Of a stretch of DNA of 64,000 bases, positions 57,449 to 64,000 are shown in pieces. Positions within the stretch are counted from its first letter, which is position 1, and each line of letters opens with the position of its first letter. Below the pieces are notes generated by a model, which saw only the letters and a program-made list of their open reading frames with translations, did no database searches and was not told the DNA's origin. This stretch comes from Prochlorococcus sp. AG-347-J19. Its GTDB lineage: Bacteria; Cyanobacteriota; Cyanobacteriia; PCC-6307; Cyanobiaceae. A program made the position numbers and the translations under genes. The DNA lies in the NCBI GenBank assembly GCA_003279015.1, contig QCBV01000005.1, positions 1-64,000 on the forward strand. The letters are read 5' to 3'.

Positions 57449-59758
57449 ATGTCCGAGGCAGCTGCAAATTCAAAAGAAAAAAACGAGATAGAAGTTTCCA
57501 AAACTATTTTGCCTGAAAATAAAAAATATGAAAGTGAATCTTTGAATTATCAAATAAACATTCCCGATTGGCTTCTTAAAGATATTAATAATTTTGAAAA
57601 ATCAAATAAAGAAAATGATGAGAATCAAAACCTTATAGTAAAGGCCTTTAAACTTGCGTATAAAGCTCATGATGGACAATTCCGCGCGAGCGGCGAGCCA
57701 TACATTATCCACCCGGTTGCTGTTGCAAATCTCCTTAAAGAAATAGGTGCTAGTTCATCTGTTATTGCTGCAGGCCTTTTACATGATGTAGTTGAAGATA
57801 CTGGCATTGATTTATCCGAAATAGAAACAAATTTTGGATTAGAAGTAAAAATACTTGTAGAGGGTGTAACAAAATTAGGCGGCATTCACTTTAACAACAG
57901 GACTGAAGCACAAGCTGAAAATCTTAGGAAAATGTTTTTGGCTATGGCCAGCGATATCAGAGTTGTCTTAGTAAAACTTGCAGATCGACTTCATAACATG
58001 AGAACAATTGAATGGCTAAATGATGAGAAAAAACTAAGAATAGCTAGAGAAACAAGAGAGATTTATGCACCATTAGCTAATCGACTAGGAATAAACAGAT
58101 TTAAATGGGAATTAGAAGATTTAGCTTTTAAATTCCTAGAGCCTAAAGAATATCTAGATCTTAAAGATCAAATCGCTGTTAAAAGAAGTGATAGAGAAAA
58201 AAGATTAAAAGTAACTTTGAATCTTATGAAGGAAAACTTAGTTTCAGCAGGTTTGAAAAATTTTGAAATAACAGGAAGGCCAAAACATCTTTATGGCATC
58301 TGGAGCAAAATGGAAAGAGATCAAAAGCATTTTCACGAGATTTATGATGTTGCTGCCCTAAGAATTATCGTGGACAATTCAGATAGTTGTTATAGAGCTT
58401 TAGCAGTTGTTCATGATACTTTCAAACCAATTCCAGGTAGATTTAAAGACTATATAGGATTACCAAAACCCAATGGATATCAGTCCTTACACACTTCTGT
58501 GATTGGGAGACATCGACCCATTGAAGTTCAAATTAGAACTACTTCGATGCATCAAATTGCTGAATATGGTATTGCAGCTCATTGGCAATACAAAGAGGGT
58601 GGTTCTCCTGCTAAAAGTAATGCCGAGAGATTTAATTGGCTAAGACAATTAGTAGAATGGCAACAAGAAGGTAATGAAAGGGATCATAATGATTATTTAG
58701 CATCAATTAAAGAAGATTTATTTGATGAAGAAGTATTTGTGATCACTCCAAAAGGAGATGTTGTTGGTTTAAGGAAAGGATCTACCGCGATAGATTTCGC
58801 CTACAGAATTCATTCTGAAGTGGGAAATCACTGTAATGGAATAAGAATTAATGAAAAGCTTTCTCCATTATCTACAGCACTTCAAAATGGTGACTTCATT
58901 GAAATTTTGACAAATAATAATGCTACTCCAAGCTTGGATTGGCTGAACTTTGTAGTTACGCCAACTGCTAAAAATAGAATTCGCCAATGGTATAAGAAAA
59001 GCCATCGTGATGAAACGATTAAAAGAGGTAGAGATTTACTTGAAAAAGAAGTAGGTCGTAACGGTTTTGAAGCATTACTTTCTAGTGAAGCCATGAAAAA
59101 AGTTGCAAATCGATGCAATTTAAAAACTCCTGAAGACCTTCTTGCATCTCTTGGTTTTGGTGGTTTAACTTTGCATCAAGTATTAAACAGACTAAGAGAA
59201 GAAATAAAATTACAGACAGAAGATGTAAAAAATGATTATGACTCTGAAATAGCCAAATCTCTTAAAAGTAATAGTAATTTATCCACTAATAAATCTAATG
59301 CGGCAGCTAAATCGCCAATTTCCGGGATAGAAGGTCTTGATTACAGAATAGGTAAATGCTGTACCCCACTCCCAGGCGAGGATATTATCGGAACTGTGTC
59401 GCTCGGCAACCATGGGATAACTATACATAGGGAAGATTGTGAAAATGTAATACCAATTCCAATAGAGAGAAGATTACCTGTCGGTTGGAATCAAGATAAT
59501 AAAACTGGCGATAATAAGTTTCCAATTCAGCTACGAATAGAAGTAATTGATAGAGTTGGAGTCCTTAAAGATATTCTTATGCGGTTATCTGATAAAGGTA
59601 TAAACGTTAGCGATGCCAATGTTAAAACTGCTTATGGTAAACCAGCTATTATAAATCTTTGTGTAGGTCTTGAAAGTTATAATCAACTTCATAAAACAAT
59701 TGAACAAATCAAATCAATGGCAGATGTTTTGGATATTGCCAGAGTTGGACAAAGTTAA
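57449..59758 (+). CDS. Bifunctional RelA/SpoT-type (p)ppGpp synthetase/hydrolase
   Basis: A 769-residue Rel protein. The HD hydrolase domain has AYKAHDGQFRASGEPYIIHP and AAGLLHDVVEDTG (HD at about 112). The synthetase domain has YDVAALRIIVDNSDSCYRAL and GLPKPNGYQSLHTSV. A TGS domain (EEVFVITPKGDVVGLRKGST) and a C-terminal ACT domain (LRIEVIDRVGVLKDILMRLS) follow. Both activity sites look intact. It is divergent from the ABC protein with 54 bp between the starts. Confidence 0.95.
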   Translation: MSEAAANSKEKNEIEVSKTILPENKKYESESLNYQINIPDWLLKDINNFEKSNKENDENQNLIVKAFKLAYKAHDGQFRASGEPYIIHPVAVANLLKEIGASSSVIAAGLLHDVVEDTGIDLSEIETNFGLEVKILVEGVTKLGGIHFNNRTEAQAENLRKMFLAMASDIRVVLVKLADRLHNMRTIEWLNDEKKLRIARETREIYAPLANRLGINRFKWELEDLAFKFLEPKEYLDLKDQIAVKRSDREKRLKVTLNLMKENLVSAGLKNFEITGRPKHLYGIWSKMERDQKHFHEIYDVAALRIIVDNSDSCYRALAVVHDTFKPIPGRFKDYIGLPKPNGYQSLHTSVIGRHRPIEVQIRTTSMHQIAEYGIAAHWQYKEGGSPAKSNAERFNWLRQLVEWQQEGNERDHNDYLASIKEDLFDEEVFVITPKGDVVGLRKGSTAIDFAYRIHSEVGNHCNGIRINEKLSPLSTALQNGDFIEILTNNNATPSLDWLNFVVTPTAKNRIRQWYKKSHRDETIKRGRDLLEKEVGRNGFEALLSSEAMKKVANRCNLKTPEDLLASLGFGGLTLHQVLNRLREEIKLQTEDVKNDYDSEIAKSLKSNSNLSTNKSNAAAKSPISGIEGLDYRIGKCCTPLPGEDIIGTVSLGNHGITIHREDCENVIPIPIERRLPVGWNQDNKTGDNKFPIQLRIEVIDRVGVLKDILMRLSDKGINVSDANVKTAYGKPAIINLCVGLESYNQLHKTIEQIKSMADVLDIARVGQS

Positions 59759-59776
59759 TTTTAAAATCAGATCAAT

Positions 59777-60220
59777 CTATTTTTTATTTTTTATCTTGTA
59801 AATAAAGAAAACAATACTGCCGCAAATCAAAGCTAGTAAAATACCTACGCAAGATGAACCTAAGAGTAATTTCAGGGAAAAAATTCTACCTTGTGTCCAT
59901 AAGTCATCAATAACTAAACTTTTTTCAAGAACTTTATTAGAAGAATTATTTAAAAAAATCGAACCAACTTTATAGTTAAAATAATAAAGTGGAATATAAG
60001 TAAAAGGGTTGCTTATCCAGGTACCAATTGCAGCTAGAACAATGTTTCCCTTGGCTATTTTCGCAAAAAATACCCCTATTAAAGTCTGAAATCCAAAAAA
60101 AGGAAAGCAGCCACTAAATACCCCTATAGCTAAACCTTTAGCATTAAAGAGAGGACTTCCATTCTGATTCCTAAATAATGATAGAATTTTCTTATAGTTA
60201 ATATCTCTTTTAAATCTCAT
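59777..60220 (-). CDS. DUF2062 membrane protein
   Basis: A 147-residue protein with a basic N terminus, then hydrophobic segments at about 28-52 (LAIGVFSGCFPFFGFQTLIG), 60-82 and 112-140. The GxFxGCFPFxGxQT motif, TWISNPFTYIPLYYFNYKVG and the C-terminal helix are those of DUF2062, a bacterial membrane family of unclear function. It is divergent from mnmE by 61 bp and convergent with the Rel gene. Confidence 0.85.
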   Translation of the reverse strand: MRFKRDINYKKILSLFRNQNGSPLFNAKGLAIGVFSGCFPFFGFQTLIGVFFAKIAKGNIVLAAIGTWISNPFTYIPLYYFNYKVGSIFLNNSSNKVLEKSLVIDDLWTQGRIFSLKLLLGSSCVGILLALICGSIVFFIYKIKNKK

Positions 60221-60281
60221 TCAGAAAGAAAATTTCAAAATTCTTGATAATCTTACTTAATTATCCATAACAAAGCGAGAG

Positions 60282-61664
60282 ATGGATTCGATAGTTACTA
60301 CAGAAGATACGATAGCCGCAATTGCTTCAGCTATAAGTATAGGGAAAGGAGGAGTTGCGATAATAAGAGTATCAGGGAAAGACTCAATAAATTCTTGCAA
60401 AAAGATTGTTCAAACTAAATCTAAATATGCATGGGAATCACATAGAGTTTTTCATGGTTTTATTCAGGAAAATAAACAAAATAAATTTATAGATGAGGTT
60501 TTAATTTTAGTGATGAAATCACCAAATAGCTTCACAGGAGAGGATGTAGTTGAACTTCATTGCCATGGAGGAATTATCATAGTAAATAAAGTTCTAAAGA
60601 GATTATTATCTAGTAATTCTAAAGTTAGACTTGCATACCCAGGAGAATTTAGTCAAAGAGCTTTTCTTAATGGAAAAATAGACCTTACTCAAGCCGAGTC
60701 GATTAATCAATTAATTAATGCAACCAATACAAGATCAGCAGAGTTAGCTTTTAGTGGGATTCAAGGAGAAATAAAGAAAAAAATTAATGATATTAAAAAT
60801 GACCTTATAAATCAACTTTGCGAAATAGAAGCAAGAGTTGATTTTGAAGAAGACTTCACAGATTTTGATAACACCAAATATCTAAAAAACATTAAGAAAG
60901 TAAAAGAAAAAATAGTATTACTAATAGAAAATGCAAAAAGAAATTCATATATTCACAATGGAATATCCATTGCGCTTATAGGTAAAACAAATGTTGGTAA
61001 AAGCTCTTTACTAAATTTGCTTGCAAAAAAAGAGAAGGCAATCGTAACTAACATTCCTGGAACAACTAGAGATGTTATTGAAGTTAATTTAACCATTAAT
61101 GATATTCCAATGAAAATAATTGATACTGCTGGCATAAGAGAAACTCATGAGCAAATTGAAAGTATTGGAATTAAAAAAAGTTTCGGGAAAATTAAAGAGT
61201 CAGATTTTATAATTTATATTTATAGTCTTGAAGAAGGATTTAATGAAGAAGACAAAAAAATAATAGAAGAAATCCCCAAAGAAAAATTAATTACTATTTT
61301 GGGCAATAAAAAAGATTTAATTGATTGCAAAAATATTAATTCAAATGAGTTAAAAAACACAATTCTTATGAGTATTAAGAACAATGATGGTGAAAGATTA
61401 TTAATCGACACAATCGTAAAAAACTGTGGATTAAAACAAGTAGAAAATATCAATATATTTTTAAACGAAAGACATCTAAGAAATTTGTCTGCTTGCCTAT
61501 CTAATTTAAATGATACTGATGAAATCATAAAAAATAAATTGCCATTTGATTTGTTATCAATAGAACTGAGAGATGGAATTCAAAACTTATCTAAAATAAC
61601 TGGTCAAGAATTAACGGAGGAACTTCTAGATAATATTTTTTCTAAGTTTTGTATTGGTAAATAA
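60282..61664 (+). CDS. mnmE: tRNA modification GTPase MnmE
   Basis: With MnmG it makes the 5-carboxymethylaminomethyl modification at wobble uridine 34. The 460-residue protein has an N-terminal folate domain ([22 protein letters not shown]), a helical domain, an inserted G domain with [20 protein letters not shown] and IDTAGIRET, and the conserved C-terminal end FSKFCIGK with its Cys. Length is normal. Confidence 0.97.
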   Translation: MDSIVTTEDTIAAIASAISIGKGGVAIIRVSGKDSINSCKKIVQTKSKYAWESHRVFHGFIQENKQNKFIDEVLILVMKSPNSFTGEDVVELHCHGGIIIVNKVLKRLLSSNSKVRLAYPGEFSQRAFLNGKIDLTQAESINQLINATNTRSAELAFSGIQGEIKKKINDIKNDLINQLCEIEARVDFEEDFTDFDNTKYLKNIKKVKEKIVLLIENAKRNSYIHNGISIALIGKTNVGKSSLLNLLAKKEKAIVTNIPGTTRDVIEVNLTINDIPMKIIDTAGIRETHEQIESIGIKKSFGKIKESDFIIYIYSLEEGFNEEDKKIIEEIPKEKLITILGNKKDLIDCKNINSNELKNTILMSIKNNDGERLLIDTIVKNCGLKQVENINIFLNERHLRNLSACLSNLNDTDEIIKNKLPFDLLSIELRDGIQNLSKITGQELTEELLDNIFSKFCIGK

Positions 61665-61746
61665 ATTTGAGTTAAATTACATAGTGATATATAGTTAATT
61701 CTCTAACTTCAGTTGAATTTTTATTAACTAATTATTTTTAAGTTTA

Positions 61747-62613
61747 GTGAATTTAAATACTCCAATAACAAGTAAGATCATTGATAATTGGATCGATGAA
61801 GATATAGGGAGGGGAGATCTTACAAGTCCTTCTATTACTGAGAAGAATGGTAATGCATATTGGATTGCAAAAGAAGGTGGTATTTTTTGTGGTGTCGAAA
61901 TTATAAAAGAAATTTTTAAAAAAATTGATTTAAAAATCAATTCAAAATTTAATATTTCTGATGGAGATGAATTTGTTAAAGATCAAAAACTTTTGGAAAT
62001 ATATGGACCCTCAAAAAGTTTGCTAGCTAGTGAAAGAATAGGCTTAAATATAGCAATGCATTTATCTGGAATATCAACATATACAAAGAATCTTGTAAAT
62101 AAGTTAGAAGGTACAAAAATAAAATTAGCAGATACTAGGAAAACCACTCCTGGCCTAAGAATATTTGAAAAATATGCATTCAAATGCGGGGGTGGAGTGA
62201 ATCATAGAATGGGATTATACGATGCAGCTATGATAAAAGAAAATCACATTGCATGGACAGATAATCTTAATAATGCAGTAAAAAAAATTCGACTAAATTC
62301 GCCTTTTACAACTCATATCATAATTGAAGCTGAGAATATCGAACAGGCAAAAGAAGCAGTATTAGCAGGAGCAGATAGTATCTTATTGGATGAACTTAGC
62401 CCTGAAATAATCAAAAAAAACGTTCAAGAATTAAGAGATTTATCAATGAATAGCTTAAAAAAAGAAGTCAATAAAAATTTGATAATAGAAGTTTCTGGAA
62501 TTAATCCTGAAGAAATTAGTAAATATCTAATAAAAGGTATTGATTTGATTTCAACAAGTTCTTCAATCACCAAAAGTAATTGGATTGATTTGAGTATGCG
62601 TTATATTAATTAA
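61747..62613 (+). CDS. nadC: Nicotinate-nucleotide pyrophosphorylase (QPRTase)
   Basis: Makes nicotinate mononucleotide from quinolinate and PRPP in NAD synthesis. The 288-residue protein has DEDIGRGDLTSPSI, SERIGLNIAMHLSGISTYTK, LADTRKTTPGLR, KCGGGVNHRMGLYDAAMIKENH and IIEAENIEQAKEAVLAGADS, with a C-terminal SGINPEEISKYLIKGID. The start is GTG. It lies 28 bp before argS on the same strand. Confidence 0.96.
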   Translation: MNLNTPITSKIIDNWIDEDIGRGDLTSPSITEKNGNAYWIAKEGGIFCGVEIIKEIFKKIDLKINSKFNISDGDEFVKDQKLLEIYGPSKSLLASERIGLNIAMHLSGISTYTKNLVNKLEGTKIKLADTRKTTPGLRIFEKYAFKCGGGVNHRMGLYDAAMIKENHIAWTDNLNNAVKKIRLNSPFTTHIIIEAENIEQAKEAVLAGADSILLDELSPEIIKKNVQELRDLSMNSLKKEVNKNLIIEVSGINPEEISKYLIKGIDLISTSSSITKSNWIDLSMRYIN

Positions 62614-62640
62614 TTATATAGATAAATAATTGAATAATTA

Positions 62641-64000
62641 ATGCTAATCATTTTTAAGGAATTAACAAAACAATTTGAACAATCTCTTTTAGATAGTCTT
62701 GAAAAAAATGATAAAAAAGGAGAATTCGAAATTCTTAGAAAAAATTTAATTACACAATCATCAAAAGAGGAATTTGGTGATTATCAGTGTAATGTTTGTT
62801 TAAGTTTATCTAAAATATATAAAAAGAACCCAAGAGATATTTCTAATGATTTTATTAACCTTTTAAATAAAAATAAAAGCATAGCAAAATTATGTAAGAG
62901 TCTAGAAATAGCTGGACCTGGATTTATAAATATAAAATTAAAAGATGAAGTTCTAATAAATGAAATTAAATCAAATATTCAATGCCAAAGGTGTGGAGTA
63001 CCTCAAATTAAAAAAGATTTAGATAGTGGCTTATCAAATAAAGTCATTGTAGATTTTTCTAGTCCTAATATTGCTAAAGAAATGCATGTAGGGCATTTAA
63101 GATCCACAATAATAGGAGATTCAATATCCAGAATTTTCGATTTAAGAGGCTATCAAGTATTGAGACTAAATCATGTTGGCGATTGGGGAACGCAATTTGG
63201 AATGCTCATTACTCAGCTCAAAGATTTATATTCAAATGATTTAGAGAAGATAGCCAAAATTAAGATAAGAGATTTAGTTGAATTTTATAAAGAATCAAAA
63301 AAAAGATTTGATAATGAATCTGAATTCCAAAAAAGATCTAGAGAGGAAGTAGTTAAGTTACAAAGTGGGGATATTAAATCGATTAAAGCTTGGGAATTAT
63401 TATGTGATCAATCTAGAAAAGAATTTGATGAAATCTATAAAAACTTAAAAATAAAAATAGAAGAAAGAGGTGAATCTTTTTATAATCCCTTCTTAAAATC
63501 TGTAATTGAGGATTTGAATTTAAAAAAAATATTAGTAGAAGATCAAGGAGCAAAATGTGTATTTTTAGATGGGATGACTAATAAAGAAGGCAAACCTTTA
63601 CCGCTAATTATTCAAAAAAAAGATGGAGGTTTTAACTATGCCACCACAGATCTTGCTGCTATAAGATACAGATTCAATAAACCTCCTAATGGAGACGATG
63701 CTTCGAGAATTATTTACGTAACTGATCATGGACAAACAAATCATTTTGCTGGAGTTTTTCAAGTTGCAAAAAAAGCAAAATGGATCCCAGACAATGGCCA
63801 AGTAGACCATGTCCCTTTTGGTTTAGTTCAAGGAATTGATGGCAAAAAACTAAAGACAAGGGAAGGTGAAACAATACGTTTAAAAGATTTACTAAAAGAA
63901 GCAGTTAGAAGAGCAAAAGAAGATTTATTGAAAAGATTAGAAGATGAAAATCGTTATGAGACAGAAGATTTTATTGCAAATACTTCAAGAATAATTGGAT
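62641..64000 (+). CDS. argS: Arginyl-tRNA synthetase (5' part, runs off the window)
   Basis: The reading frame from ATG is open to the window edge, about 453 codons of roughly 600. The N-terminal additional domain has [15 protein letters not shown] and the class I signature is [20 protein letters not shown] (HVGH as HIGH). [15 protein letters not shown] and the editing-free catalytic core follow, with DLAAIRYRF and [19 protein letters not shown] late. The C-terminal anticodon-binding domain is beyond the window. Confidence 0.96.
   Translation, partial: MLIIFKELTKQFEQSLLDSLEKNDKKGEFEILRKNLITQSSKEEFGDYQCNVCLSLSKIYKKNPRDISNDFINLLNKNKSIAKLCKSLEIAGPGFINIKLKDEVLINEIKSNIQCQRCGVPQIKKDLDSGLSNKVIVDFSSPNIAKEMHVGHLRSTIIGDSISRIFDLRGYQVLRLNHVGDWGTQFGMLITQLKDLYSNDLEKIAKIKIRDLVEFYKESKKRFDNESEFQKRSREEVVKLQSGDIKSIKAWELLCDQSRKEFDEIYKNLKIKIEERGESFYNPFLKSVIEDLNLKKILVEDQGAKCVFLDGMTNKEGKPLPLIIQKKDGGFNYATTDLAAIRYRFNKPPNGDDASRIIYVTDHGQTNHFAGVFQVAKKAKWIPDNGQVDHVPFGLVQGIDGKKLKTREGETIRLKDLLKEAVRRAKEDLLKRLEDENRYETEDFIANTSRIIG

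Overview
The window is a gene-dense, strongly AT-rich piece of cyanobacterial chromosome. It encodes photosystem II proteins (PsbN, PsbH, PsbO, PsbA), the nitrogen regulator NtcA, CP12, CrtR, a BicA/SbtA/SbtB bicarbonate-uptake cluster and several cyanobacteria-only DUF proteins. The low GC, short intergenic gaps, stripped-down gene versions (CP12 without its N-terminal cysteine pair, SbtB without its C-terminal loop) and the gene set point to Prochlorococcus, probably a high-light-adapted strain. That is inference from gene content; no marker was compared computationally. I saw no rRNA, insertion sequence, prophage or CRISPR array. There is one tRNA, tRNA-Leu(UAG).

Layout: 0-6 kb holds psbN/psbH, pth, two small conserved genes, a DUF3084 membrane protein, ntcA, and a forward cluster of a CobO-like gene, dcd and thyX. 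6-18.5 kb holds glmM, trmB, ileS, tRNA-Leu, crtR, gatC, a 3-methyladenine glycosylase, pyrB and coaBC, with several small conserved genes between. 18.7-28.6 kb is rich in photosynthesis and carbon genes: psbO, sat, ftsH, an Eda-like aldolase, aroC, psbA, an aspartoacylase-like gene, a GST and cp12. 28.6-33.6 kb is a reverse block of obg, mutS2, a VOC protein and hemB. 33.8-36.7 kb is the bicA-sbtA-sbtB cluster. 36.7-44.3 kb holds a thioredoxin-reductase-like flavoprotein, an AarF-type kinase, enolase and a ClpB-type chaperone. 44.3-48.4 kb is the secE-nusG-rplK-rplA-(L10 leader)-rplJ-rplL-rnhA block. 48.4-64 kb holds pyrD, a CobC/CobD-like enzyme, murG, pgk, rbgA, rluD, an orphan double-ATPase ABC protein, spoT/relA, mnmE, nadC and the start of argS.

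Most of this is ordinary core genome. The points most worth a second look are: a thioredoxin-reductase-like protein that has lost both NADPH-binding motifs; a CobO-family protein with an obliterated P-loop, placed in front of dcd and thyX behind a three-half-site operator-like repeat; sites matching the NtcA-activated promoter pattern upstream of ntcA and, unexpectedly, pgk; an 11-N9-11 perfect palindrome upstream of clpB with CIRCE-like geometry but another sequence; two genes (crtR and the AAG-type glycosylase) whose conserved N termini extend upstream of any ATG/GTG/TTG; and an Eda-like aldolase that keeps its Schiff-base lysine but has lost substrate-binding residues. I found no clear self-contained novel system such as a defence island or a biosynthetic cluster.
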